DNA of 19,920 nucleotides. It comes from an uncultured Bacillota bacterium (GTDB taxonomy: Bacteria > Bacillota_I > Bacilli_A > Erysipelotrichales > Erysipelotrichaceae). The stretch covers positions 1 through 19,920 of the forward strand of contig CALFPO010000092.1 of NCBI GenBank assembly GCA_937919165.1, read 5' to 3'. The number at the start of each line of letters is the position of its first letter. Position 1 is the stretch's first letter. Below are positions 6,434 through 14,005 of this stretch, piece by piece. The notes below the pieces were generated by a model. That model had not been told where the DNA came from, did no database searches, and worked only from the letters and a program-made list of their open reading frames with translations. Position numbers and translations under genes: made by a program.

Positions 6434-7120
6434 ATGCAACAGTATTTCTGCAGGGAAAAGCTTGAGATAGGAAAGACCATCAGATTGGATGATGAAGATC
6501 TTTATCATCTGAGAAAGGTTCTTAGAAAAGACTCAAGCTACAGATTCAGAGTGGCGGATAATGAAGGAAATATCTATTTCTGTCATCTTTTGAACGACAA
6601 AGAATGCATATGCGACGAATATTGCGACGAAAACAATGAACTTGAATATGACATCACCTGTATCCTTTCGCTTGTGAAAAGCGATAAGTTCGAACTATGT
6701 CTGCAGAAGCTTACTGAACTTGGCGTAAATAGGATAGTGCCATATGATGCCTATCGCAGCGTCATGAAGATAAATGACGACAAGAAGCTTTCAAGATTTC
6801 AGAAGATCGTCAAGGAAGCAGCAGAACAGTCGCATCGAAACATCATCCCTGAAGTATGCAAAGTGGCAAAGCTTAAGGATCTTGAGAAATACAGATCGGA
6901 CAGAAACTATATCTGCTACGAATCTGAAAAGAACATATCTGATATATCCGGAAAAGAAAGCGTTACATACATAATCGGTCCTGAGGGCGGATTTGAAGAC
7001 AGCGAATATGAGAAGATCTGCAAGATGGGATTTGAATCGGTCTCTTTGGGAAAGAGAATACTTAGAGCAGAAACAGCAGCCATATATATGACAAGCGTCA
7101 TTGTGAGCAAGAACCAATGA
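6434..7120 (+). CDS. rsmE: 16S rRNA (uracil-1498-N3)-methyltransferase
   Basis: SPOUT-fold methyltransferase that methylates N3 of U1498 in 16S rRNA using S-adenosylmethionine. At 228 residues it has the usual length. It shows an N-terminal PUA-like part (MQQYF, LYHLRKVLR), the central KSDKFELCLQKLTELGV stretch, and the C-terminal trefoil-knot motifs YIIGPEGGFEDSE (about 179-191) and SLGKRILRAETAAIY (about 204-218). There is no good Shine-Dalgarno site: only AGG 13 bases before the ATG. TATCAT at 6422-6427 could be a -10 immediately upstream. The stop overlaps the mtaB start by 4 bases, making rsmE the first gene of a four-gene operon. Confidence 0.95.
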   Translation: MQQYFCREKLEIGKTIRLDDEDLYHLRKVLRKDSSYRFRVADNEGNIYFCHLLNDKECICDEYCDENNELEYDITCILSLVKSDKFELCLQKLTELGVNRIVPYDAYRSVMKINDDKKLSRFQKIVKEAAEQSHRNIIPEVCKVAKLKDLEKYRSDRNYICYESEKNISDISGKESVTYIIGPEGGFEDSEYEKICKMGFESVSLGKRILRAETAAIYMTSVIVSKNQ

Positions 7121-8379
7121 AGACTTTTGCGATGATGATACTAGGCTGCAAAGTCAATGACTATGAAGCCACCTATATCAGAGAGAAGATGCTTGAGCAT
7201 TATGCTGAAGTCCCTTTCAAGGATAAGGCTGATATATACATAATCTTTACTTGCTGTGTAACAAATACTGCTGAAGCCAAAAGCAGGAAATTCATTCATG
7301 ATGCAAGAAGAAACAACGAGAATGCCTATATTGCAGCTATCGGTTGTCTGAGCCAAATTAAAGGCCATTCTGAGGTATTTTCAGATTGTGATTTAGTTGT
7401 AGGTTCAGATCAGAAAGACAAGATAGTGGACCTTATATTGGCTCAAGAGAAGAGAATAACCGTCAAAGATGAAGTGAACAAGGATTTTGAAGAGCTTTTC
7501 ATCAGTTCATACCCCAGCAAGTCTCGTGCCTTCCTAAAGATACAGGATGGCTGCAATCAATTCTGCAGCTATTGCGTAATTCCATATTCAAGAGGAAGAG
7601 AAAGAAGCGCTAGGCATGAAGATGTCATCAGGCAAGCAAGACAGCTTAGTCATACTCATCGAGAGATTGTATTAACAGGCATACATACAGGAAGATACAA
7701 TGATGGTACCTACAATCTTTATGATCTTCTCAAACAGCTATGTGAGATAGATGGACTTGAAACAATAAGACTTTCTTCGATTGAAATGACGGAGATCAGC
7801 GATGAGATCATAGAATTGATGTCAAGTACCACAAAGCTTGCTCATCATCTGCATATACCGGTCCAATCATGCGACAACGACATCCTTAAGAGCATGCATA
7901 GACCATATACAATCGAAGAGTTCAAGGATAGGGTTGCATATATACGAAAGAGAATTCCCGGCATATCGATCAGCACCGATTTGATCCTTGGCTTCCCTGG
8001 TGAAGATGATGAAAGGTTTCAGAACGTAATGCGACAGCTAAAGGAGATCTCTTTCTCTTTCATACATCTATTCCCGTACTCACGCAAAAGCGGAACGGTT
8101 GCGGATAGGATGGATGGTCATGTCGACCCGAAGATAAAGAAAGCAAGAGTGAAAGAAATCAGTGAAATGCAGAAAGAGATGACTCTTGAATTCAAGAAAA
8201 GCTTCTTGAACAAGGAAGTTGAAGTCCTGATTGAAAGAAACGAAGAAGGCTATTCCTATGGCTATACAAAGGAATATATCTATACAATGATTGAAGGCGT
8301 ATTTGAGGTAGGAGAGATATTGCCTTGCGTTATAGATGGGGTCGATGAAACGAAGGTAAGTGCTCATGCGTCTAGATGA
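7117..8379 (+). CDS. mtaB: tRNA t6A37 C2-methylthiotransferase MtaB
   Basis: Radical-SAM enzyme of the MiaB/MtaB family that adds a methylthio group to N6-threonylcarbamoyladenosine at tRNA position 37. The 420 residues show the N-terminal MTTase domain with cluster-binding Cys11 (LGCKVN), Cys46 or Cys47 (FTCCVTN) and Cys77 (IGCLSQ). The radical-SAM CxxxCxxC is at Cys146, Cys150 and Cys153 (DGCNQFCSYCVIPYSRG), with downstream family motifs ISTDLILGFPGE and HLFPYSRKSGT. The LGCKVN start and length favour MtaB over MiaB or RimO. A C-terminal TRAM-like region is present. The start overlaps the rsmE stop (ATGA) and the end overlaps the next gene. Confidence 0.94.
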   Translation: MKTFAMMILGCKVNDYEATYIREKMLEHYAEVPFKDKADIYIIFTCCVTNTAEAKSRKFIHDARRNNENAYIAAIGCLSQIKGHSEVFSDCDLVVGSDQKDKIVDLILAQEKRITVKDEVNKDFEELFISSYPSKSRAFLKIQDGCNQFCSYCVIPYSRGRERSARHEDVIRQARQLSHTHREIVLTGIHTGRYNDGTYNLYDLLKQLCEIDGLETIRLSSIEMTEISDEIIELMSSTTKLAHHLHIPVQSCDNDILKSMHRPYTIEEFKDRVAYIRKRIPGISISTDLILGFPGEDDERFQNVMRQLKEISFSFIHLFPYSRKSGTVADRMDGHVDPKIKKARVKEISEMQKEMTLEFKKSFLNKEVEVLIERNEEGYSYGYTKEYIYTMIEGVFEVGEILPCVIDGVDETKVSAHASR

Positions 8380-9808
8380 ACTTTTCAAGAACGCTCCAGC
8401 CATTGAGATAGATCAGCTGTCAGACGATTCCCGCATGCCTATGAGCAATGCGATCTTTTTCTGCATCAAAGGCATAAAGGATGACGGCCATGACTTTGTG
8501 GCTGAAGCGATAGAGAATGGCGCTAAAGTCATCGTGTATTCGGACGAGATCAATCGCACCGGCAAAGCCATTTATATCAAAGTGAATAATGTCTTTGAGA
8601 CATTGAAGGCTATCGCTGATCGTTTCTATGACTATCCGAATAATGACATCGATGAATATGTGGTATCGGGATGCTATGGCAAATGCAGTGTTTCCTCATT
8701 CATTAACCATTATCTTAATATCGTTCATACCTGTGCCTATATAGGAGCTTTAGGAATAAAGTATTCACATTTTGAGCTCCAGACATCTTTTGCGACTTTG
8801 ACATCGCTGGAGAATCTGAAGACGCTTGTAAAAATCAAGAAAGAAGGATGCCATTCGGCTACATTTGAAGCTTCAGCCTCTTCTCTGGCCTACAAGAAGC
8901 TTGATCCTCTTGATCCTGATATATTCATCTATACAAATACCTATCAGTTATCTCCTGACTATCGTGCTAGCCAGAATGACTATTATGACTATATAAGACG
9001 TTATCTCTACCATCTTGAAGCAAAGACAAAAGTCATCTTCAACAAAGATGATATGGCTTACGAAAATCTAAAGGATGCTCTTGATGGATGCATCACATAT
9101 GGAACAAGTCCTGATTCAGACTACATGATTTCCGATATCGGAATGTCTAAAGAAGGAAGTGTCTTTACAATCTCTCATGACGAAAACCAATATCGGGTTC
9201 AAACCAATCTTTTGTCTCTATCCAACGTCTATAATCTGACAGCTGCTATAGCCGCTCTTCATCAACAGGGATATGATATGGAAAACATTATAGGATCATT
9301 TAGAAATGTCAATTATATCGATGGCATCCTTGAAAAGATTGATGAAGACTACAACATCATAATCGACTCGGCATTCTCGCTGGATGCCATGGAAGAGATT
9401 ATGAGCTATGGACGTTTCATATCCAAGAGCAATAAGCTTATAGGCGTTGTCCCAATATGCTATTCAGATAACAATCGCCGTATCGAAAAGCTGATTTCCT
9501 TATGCGAGAAGTATCTTGATATCGTCATTCTGACTGAAGACGAATCATATGACGGAGATGTCTTGTCGATACTGAATAGGGCACGTTCATATTTTGTCAA
9601 GAACAATGAGGTACTTATTGAGGTAAGATCTTTAGCCATCAAATATGCGATTGATCTCATGAATAGCGACGATACATTGCTGATACTTGGAAAAGGCAAT
9701 GAGAAGTTCCTGGAGATGGGCCTTGGCAAAGAATTCTATTTGGGAGATAAGCATTATGCGTTAAAATATATTAGAAAGAGAAAGGAAGAAGAAAATGAAA
9801 CTGTCTAA
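8366..9808 (+). CDS. MurE-like Mur ligase homologue with degenerate active site
   Basis: 480 residues with the three-domain layout of MurE, which adds the third amino acid to the peptidoglycan stem peptide. Retained family features: an SDDSR substrate-domain motif at 19-23, AIENGAKVIVYSD at about 48-60, SNVYNLTAAIAAL at 286-298, and LILGKGNE at 438-445. Catalytic motifs are altered. The P-loop reads SGCYGKCSVS (101-110) where G-x-x-G-K-T/S-T is expected. The SSH motif reads EASASSL (168-174). The DHLDYH motif reads QLSPDYR (194-200), with no carbamylation Lys in the following Y-x-x-x-K position. The DYAH motif reads DSAFSLDA (334-341), and DNPR is missing. This looks like a Mur-ligase pseudoenzyme, or one with changed chemistry. 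ATG 8366 is preferred over GTG 8360 because AAGG lies 9 bases before it. It overlaps mtaB and deoC by 14 bases each. Confidence 0.75.
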   Translation: MRLDELFKNAPAIEIDQLSDDSRMPMSNAIFFCIKGIKDDGHDFVAEAIENGAKVIVYSDEINRTGKAIYIKVNNVFETLKAIADRFYDYPNNDIDEYVVSGCYGKCSVSSFINHYLNIVHTCAYIGALGIKYSHFELQTSFATLTSLENLKTLVKIKKEGCHSATFEASASSLAYKKLDPLDPDIFIYTNTYQLSPDYRASQNDYYDYIRRYLYHLEAKTKVIFNKDDMAYENLKDALDGCITYGTSPDSDYMISDIGMSKEGSVFTISHDENQYRVQTNLLSLSNVYNLTAAIAALHQQGYDMENIIGSFRNVNYIDGILEKIDEDYNIIIDSAFSLDAMEEIMSYGRFISKSNKLIGVVPICYSDNNRRIEKLISLCEKYLDIVILTEDESYDGDVLSILNRARSYFVKNNEVLIEVRSLAIKYAIDLMNSDDTLLILGKGNEKFLEMGLGKEFYLGDKHYALKYIRKRKEEENETV

Positions 9809-10442
9809 ATATATTGACCACACTTTACTTAAACCTGACGCAAGAAAGGAACAGATCATCAATCTATGCAATGAAGCCAAGGATTATGATTTCAAGAGCG
9901 TATGCGTAAACACCTCATATGTTCCGCTATGCAAGCAACAGCTCGAAGGAAGCGGAGTGCTTGTATGCTGCGTAATCGGTTTCCCTTTGGGTGCCATGTC
10001 TACTGATGCCAAGGTGTTCGAAACCAAATGGGCTATAGAAAACGGCGCTGATGAGGTTGATATGGTAATCAATATCGGCAGACTCAAGGATGGAGAATAT
10101 GAGTATGTCGCTAATGAGATAAAGGCTATAAAAGATGCTTGCGGAGAGAAGACTTTGAAGGTAATCATCGAGACATGCCTATTGACTGATGACGAGAAAG
10201 TGAAAGCTTGCGAATGCATTCTTCTGGCTGGAGCCGACTTCGTCAAGACTTCAACCGGTTTCTCTACTGGCGGCGCAACATTTGAGGATGTAGCCCTTCT
10301 GAAGAAGACTGTCGAAGACAAGTGTCTGATAAAGGCTGCAGGCGGCGTAAAGAGCCACGAAGATATGCTCAAGATGATTGAGCTTGGCGCTAACCGTATC
10401 GGCACTTCAAGTGGCACAAAGCTGATCGAAAAGGGCGAATAG
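9795..10442 (+). CDS. deoC: Deoxyribose-phosphate aldolase
   Basis: Cleaves 2-deoxyribose 5-phosphate to glyceraldehyde 3-phosphate and acetaldehyde in deoxynucleoside catabolism. The 215 residues form a class I aldolase TIM barrel: YIDHTLLKP at 6-14, Asp89 in DEVDMVIN, the Schiff-base Lys151 in FVKTSTGF, Lys180 in LIKAAGG, and the phosphate-binding RIGTSSG near the end. The start lies 14 bases inside the previous gene, with a purine-rich AAAGGAAG site before the ATG, so it is the last gene of the rsmE operon. No other deoxynucleoside-catabolism gene (deoA, deoB, cdd, pdp) is nearby. Confidence 0.97.
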   Translation: MKLSKYIDHTLLKPDARKEQIINLCNEAKDYDFKSVCVNTSYVPLCKQQLEGSGVLVCCVIGFPLGAMSTDAKVFETKWAIENGADEVDMVINIGRLKDGEYEYVANEIKAIKDACGEKTLKVIIETCLLTDDEKVKACECILLAGADFVKTSTGFSTGGATFEDVALLKKTVEDKCLIKAAGGVKSHEDMLKMIELGANRIGTSSGTKLIEKGE

Positions 10443-10449
10443 TTTTCCA

Positions 10450-10478
10450 TTGAAATTTGTTTCAGGATTTGTTATAGT
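10450..10478 (+). promoter_or_regulatory. Promoter of rpsU
   Basis: TTGAAA (10450-10455) and TATAGT (10473-10478) are separated by 17 bases, and TGT directly precedes the -10. This is among the best-formed promoters in the window. The predicted start near 10485 leaves a short leader with AGGGAGGTG before the rpsU ATG. No U-rich terminator is seen between deoC and this promoter, so deoC readthrough may also reach rpsU. Confidence 0.75.
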
Positions 10479-10505
10479 TTGATAGGTAAAAAGGGAGGTG
10501 AAATT

Positions 10506-10685
10506 ATGGCAAGAGTTATCGTTAAAGAGAACGAACAGTTAGATGATGCATTACGTCGTTTCAAGAGACAAGTATCTCGTAATGGCACGCTCCTGGAAGC
10601 TAGAAAAAGAGAATACTATGTTAAGCCTGGCATCAAGAAGAGACTTAAACAGGAAAACGCTAGAAAGTTAAGAAGAAGCAAATAG
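10506..10685 (+). CDS. rpsU: 30S ribosomal protein S21
   Basis: Small-subunit protein that supports base-pairing between mRNA and the 3' end of 16S rRNA. The 59 residues are rich in Lys and Arg, with the family start MARVIVKENEQLDDALRRFKR and the conserved REYYVKPGIKKR part. The ATG at 10506 is chosen because AGGGAGGTG lies 6 bases upstream. The TTG nine codons earlier would bury that site inside the gene. It has its own promoter and terminator, so it is a single-gene unit. Confidence 0.96.
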   Translation: MARVIVKENEQLDDALRRFKRQVSRNGTLLEARKREYYVKPGIKKRLKQENARKLRRSK

Positions 10686-10712
10686 TGAAGTAGATATACT
10701 TCACTTTTTATT
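10684..10712 (+). terminator. Terminator of rpsU
   Basis: A perfect 9-bp stem (AGTGAAGTA / TACTTCACT, loop GATA) followed by TTTTATT. It starts inside the rpsU stop codon and ends just before the phoH start. Confidence 0.9.
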
Positions 10713-10716
10713 AAAT

Positions 10717-11646
10717 ATGATCTATAAGATAAAAGAATTAGAACATGATGAGATAAAGAATCTCATCGGCATAAATGATGCCAATATAAAGCTGCTTGAA
10801 GAACTATATGGATGCGATATAGCTTTTCGTGATGACTGCTTCATGTTTCTGGATGACGATGAGAAAAGATTCTCCAGATTCTGCAAGCATCTTGATGTCT
10901 TATGCACATTGGCTATTGCTAAAGAGATTAGCTATGATGTCATAAAGCAGACGTATATCGATATTGAAGAGGATCATGACAATAGCTATTCTTCCGAGAT
11001 CATTGGCTATTCTTTCTCAGGCAAGCCTTATCATGCCAAGACATACAACCAGCATCAATTCATCAGCTTAATCAGAAACAATGATCTTACCTTTGCGGTA
11101 GGTCCTGCAGGTACCGGAAAGACTTTTCTGGCCGTATTGATGGCTGTCAATGCCTTGAAGAAGAACGACGTCAAGAAGATCATCATCACAAGGCCAGCTG
11201 TGGAGGCAGGCGAATCTTTAGGTTTTCTTCCAGGAGATCTTAAAGAGAAGATTGATCCATATCTCATGCCTATATATGATGCTTTAGACGAGATTCTTGG
11301 CATGGAGGTCAAGAACAAATACATAGAGAAGGGCATAATAGAGGTTATGCCTCTTGCCTATATGCGAGGCAGGACGCTGAATGAGGCTTTTGTGATACTT
11401 GATGAAGCCCAGAATACTACCGATAAGCAGATGCTGATGTTCTTGACAAGACTTGGCTTCAATTCAAAGATGGTCGTAAATGGCGATATTACCCAGATTG
11501 ATCTGAATATCGCAAAATGCAATTCTGGACTTGTGACAGCCATGAAGAAACTTAAGGATACCAAGAATATCGGATTCATGGAATTCAGCAACAACGATGT
11601 CGTAAGAAATCCATTGGTGCTGACGATAATCGAAAGATTCAAATAG
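10717..11646 (+). CDS. phoH: PhoH-family ATPase
   Basis: Cytosolic P-loop ATPase of the PhoH/YbeZ type, linked in many bacteria to RNA metabolism and ribosome assembly. At 309 residues it fits the family. It has an N-terminal KH-like segment (LIGINDANIKLLEELYG, about 16-32), Walker A GPAGTGKTF at 129-137, TRPAVEAGESLGFLPGD, and Walker B FVILDEAQN at about 223-231, followed by TTDKQMLMFLTRLG. In many Bacillota ybeY follows; here a terminator follows and ybeY is absent. Only 4 bases separate the preceding terminator T-tract from the ATG, so there is no Shine-Dalgarno site. How translation starts is unclear. Confidence 0.94.
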   Translation: MIYKIKELEHDEIKNLIGINDANIKLLEELYGCDIAFRDDCFMFLDDDEKRFSRFCKHLDVLCTLAIAKEISYDVIKQTYIDIEEDHDNSYSSEIIGYSFSGKPYHAKTYNQHQFISLIRNNDLTFAVGPAGTGKTFLAVLMAVNALKKNDVKKIIITRPAVEAGESLGFLPGDLKEKIDPYLMPIYDALDEILGMEVKNKYIEKGIIEVMPLAYMRGRTLNEAFVILDEAQNTTDKQMLMFLTRLGFNSKMVVNGDITQIDLNIAKCNSGLVTAMKKLKDTKNIGFMEFSNNDVVRNPLVLTIIERFK

Positions 11647-11693
11647 ACTCTGTAAACCTGATTTGAGACCGTAATGATATGATTCAAAAAACG

Positions 11694-11730
11694 CCTTTGC
11701 CATATTTATTCTTATGCAAAGGATTTTTTA
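11694..11730 (+). terminator. Terminator after phoH, possibly bidirectional
   Basis: Stem CCTTTGC (11694-11700) / GCAAAGG (11716-11722) with a 15-base AT-rich loop, then ATTTTTTATA. The upstream AAAAAAC run would serve as a T-tract on the minus strand as well. The 47 bases between the phoH stop and this hairpin show nothing else recognisable. Confidence 0.7.
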
Positions 11731-11733
11731 TAT

Positions 11734-11739
11734 TATAAT
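11734..11739 (+). promoter_or_regulatory. -10 element directly upstream of rdgB
   Basis: A consensus TATAAT ends 8 bases before the rdgB ATG. No clear -35 is seen at 16-18 bases, where the previous terminator lies. Transcription from here would begin within one or two bases of the ATG. Confidence 0.45.
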
Positions 11740-11747
11740 TTTCCTGT

Positions 11748-12329
11748 ATGAACAAGATTTTCATTGCTTCAAATAACGCACATAAGATCGGCGAAATAAG
11801 AAATATTCTAAGGGACAACGGCATTGATGCTGAACTTCTATGTCCAAAAGACTTCAATGACAGAAGCGAACCTGTCGAGGATGGCAAATCATTCAAGGAG
11901 AACGCATTCATCAAAGCTGAATACTATTTCAATAAATACCATTATCCTACTTTGGCTGATGATTCGGGGATTTGCATAGATTATCTAAATGGACTTCCTG
12001 GCATCCACTCATCGAGATTCTATGGTGAATATGATTACCATGAAAAGAACCAGAAGGTACTAAGGATGATGAAAAATGTCAAAAACCGCAAAGCGTGTTT
12101 CTATGATGTTATCTGCTACATCAAAGATAAGAACAAAATCTCTTACTTTGAGGGAATAAATCCTGGAGAAATCGCATTAGAAGAGAAAGGAAATGAAGGT
12201 TTCGGCTATGATCCTATTTTCCTGATTCCTGAATACAACAAGACAGAGGCAGAACTTGGAGATGCCTTCAAGAACGAAAACTCGCATCGTGCAAAGGCAC
12301 TGAAGAAATGGGCAGAATATGTCAGATAA
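11748..12329 (+). CDS. rdgB: dITP/XTP pyrophosphatase (Ham1/RdgB family)
   Basis: Nucleotide-pool cleaning enzyme that hydrolyses dITP, ITP and XTP to monophosphates and pyrophosphate. The 193 residues carry the family motifs in order: IASNNAHKIGEI (6-17), LADDSGICIDYLNGLPGIHSSRF split around residues 69-91, GNEGFGYDPIF (about 149-159), and SHRAKALKKW at the end (about 180-189). It lacks a Shine-Dalgarno site. It is the first gene of a unit that continues through the DUF1461 protein, trmL and a phosphodiesterase, with an 11-base overlap to the next gene. Confidence 0.96.
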   Translation: MNKIFIASNNAHKIGEIRNILRDNGIDAELLCPKDFNDRSEPVEDGKSFKENAFIKAEYYFNKYHYPTLADDSGICIDYLNGLPGIHSSRFYGEYDYHEKNQKVLRMMKNVKNRKACFYDVICYIKDKNKISYFEGINPGEIALEEKGNEGFGYDPIFLIPEYNKTEAELGDAFKNENSHRAKALKKWAEYVR

Positions 12330-13020
12330 GAATAAGGATGTTTTGGCTTACATCGTATCGATAAGTTTTGTGCTGTTTGCTTTATTGGGAGTTGTTCATA
12401 TATGCTGCTTTGACAATTCTTTCTATACCAGAGAACATGACAAGCTTGAATTGGGCGGCAAGAAGATAGCCGACTATATTGGCATAAGCAGAGATGAACT
12501 TATTGATCTTACCGACTTTACGCTTCATTACCTGAATGATCCTGATGCAAGTCTTGATCTGAAGATGAAAATCAAAGGCACAGAAAGGGAAGTCTTTACG
12601 GATGATGAAAAGGCACATATGGTCGATGTCAGAAAACTCAATCTATCTGCCAATGCCTTATGCATCATAAGCTTTACCGTATTCTTCATATGTCTGATGT
12701 TCTTTAACAGAAAGAAATATGACATATATCTGCTATACAGAAACTATGGAAGAGTTCTTATTTATGTCCTTGTTTTCTTTGGATTTATAGGTACCTGGAT
12801 TCTTATTGATTTCAATTCCTTCTGGAATTTCTTTCATCATATATTCTTTGCGGGAAATGATCTATGGATTCTTGATCTAAGAAAAGATATCTTGATCATG
12901 ATTGTACCGCCTGATTTCTTCAATGATCTGGTGCTTAGAATCGTCATGCTTTTTGTCGCCAGTATTCTAGGATTTTGGCTGCTGCTATATCTCGCAAACA
13001 GAAAGAAGGCAAAGAAATGA
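12319..13020 (+). CDS. DUF1461/TIGR01906 membrane protein, Lit-like lipoprotein transacylase candidate
   Basis: Membrane protein of 233 residues with four hydrophobic segments at about 9-30, 112-129, 146-163 and 203-226, and an extracytoplasmic loop between the first two. The core FHHIFFAGNDLWILDL (172-187) and PPDFFND (197-203) are the signature of the TIGR01906/DUF1461 family. Members of that family in Enterococcus and Bacillus are Lit, which moves an acyl chain within a lipoprotein to give the lyso form. Lit is reported to depend on two His. Plausible equivalents here are His100 in the loop (EKAHMVDVRKL) and His173 or His174 in FHHIFF. Family membership is well supported; Lit activity is inference. 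It overlaps rdgB by 11 bases and trmL by 4, so it is co-translated with unrelated housekeeping genes. Confidence 0.82.
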   Translation: MSDKNKDVLAYIVSISFVLFALLGVVHICCFDNSFYTREHDKLELGGKKIADYIGISRDELIDLTDFTLHYLNDPDASLDLKMKIKGTEREVFTDDEKAHMVDVRKLNLSANALCIISFTVFFICLMFFNRKKYDIYLLYRNYGRVLIYVLVFFGFIGTWILIDFNSFWNFFHHIFFAGNDLWILDLRKDILIMIVPPDFFNDLVLRIVMLFVASILGFWLLLYLANRKKAKK

Positions 13021-13523
13021 TCAATGTAGTGCTATACGAACCAGAGATTCCTCAGAATACCGGGAACATCATGCGGACCTGCAGTGCTTTCGAGATGAAG
13101 CTTCATCTGATTGAACCTTTGGGCTTCTCTTTGGATGAGAAGCATCTTCTTCGCAGCGGAATGGACTATATAAAAGATCTTGACTATACAGTCTATCCGG
13201 ATTGGGAATCTTTCTTTAAAGGCAGAAAAGGTCAGTTTGTCTATTTCACCAGATATGGCATGAAGTCATTCGATGAATGCGTATTCGATAAAGATCAGGA
13301 TATCTATCTTGTTTTCGGAAAGGAATCAACCGGTATCGACAAACAGATCCTCAAGGATAATCTTGATTGCTGCTACAGGCTGCCGATGAGGAAGGATGCC
13401 AGAAGCCTGAATCTTTCAAATTGCGTTGCGATTGGCGCATATGAATGTTTGCGACAGGTTGGCTTTGGTGACCTGTCCGATAGAGAATGGATCAAAGGAG
13501 CCGATTTTCTGCTGAAATGCTGA
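13017..13523 (+). CDS. trmL: tRNA (cytidine/uridine-34-2'-O)-methyltransferase
   Basis: SPOUT methyltransferase that 2'-O-methylates the wobble base of certain leucine tRNAs. The 168 residues begin MINVVLYEPEIPQNTGNIMRT, the TrmL/YibK hallmark, and contain LVFGKESTGI and the knot motif LPMRKDARSLNLSNCVAIGAYE near the end (in two adjoining blocks). The ATG at 13017 overlaps the previous stop as ATGA and matches the family start, so upstream in-frame starts are rejected. The 3' end overlaps the next gene by 7 bases. Confidence 0.95.
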   Translation: MINVVLYEPEIPQNTGNIMRTCSAFEMKLHLIEPLGFSLDEKHLLRSGMDYIKDLDYTVYPDWESFFKGRKGQFVYFTRYGMKSFDECVFDKDQDIYLVFGKESTGIDKQILKDNLDCCYRLPMRKDARSLNLSNCVAIGAYECLRQVGFGDLSDREWIKGADFLLKC

Positions 13524-13978
13524 AGATACTTCTTTGCGCCGACAACCATGGCGATCGTGCATCGCTGGAGAAGATCCTTTCTGACAATCCTAAATGCGAT
13601 TACTATTTTCATTTGGGCGATTCAGGATTCAATGCCGAAGAGATCAAGCCGTTTGTATCAGTAAAAGGAAACAATGATTGGGGAAACGATTATCCTAGGA
13701 AGATTGTTGTTGAAATCGGAGATCATCGCATTCTTTTGATGCATGGCGATGGATATACCTATAGCATTAATGCAATGGCACAGATGGCAAAGAATGAGAA
13801 ATGTGATTCCTTGTTTTTTGGACATGTTCATCGCTATTATGATGAAAAGCATTATGGCATAAGGATGATTAATCCTGGATCTGCTTTCTCGAATAGAGAT
13901 GGAAGCGACCCTTGCTATTGCATCGTCACCATTGACTCTGATGGAACGATGAAATCAGAAAAAAAGAACGTATGGTAG
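13517..13978 (+). CDS. YfcE/MJ0936-type metallophosphodiesterase
   Basis: Calcineurin-like metallophosphatase of 153 residues. The metal-binding motifs are visible in order: ADNHGD (8-13, Asn in place of the more usual Thr or Ser), HLGDS (32-36), KGNNDW (49-54), LLMHGDGY (72-79) and FGHVHRY (100-106), followed by NPGSAF. The substrate is unknown; family members act on phosphodiesters in vitro. The ATG at 13517 overlaps the trmL stop (ATGCTGA) and gives the canonical short N-terminus. It is often found beside rdgB in Bacillota, here separated from it by the membrane protein and trmL. Confidence 0.9.
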   Translation: MLKILLCADNHGDRASLEKILSDNPKCDYYFHLGDSGFNAEEIKPFVSVKGNNDWGNDYPRKIVVEIGDHRILLMHGDGYTYSINAMAQMAKNEKCDSLFFGHVHRYYDEKHYGIRMINPGSAFSNRDGSDPCYCIVTIDSDGTMKSEKKNVW

Positions 13979-14005
13979 AATTAAACTAACATAAGGGGTA
14001 ATTAT

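Noticed and set aside
11647..11747. Small RNA or attenuator between phoH and rdgB
   Set aside because: Only a terminator hairpin and a -10 element are supported; no alternative pairing was found.
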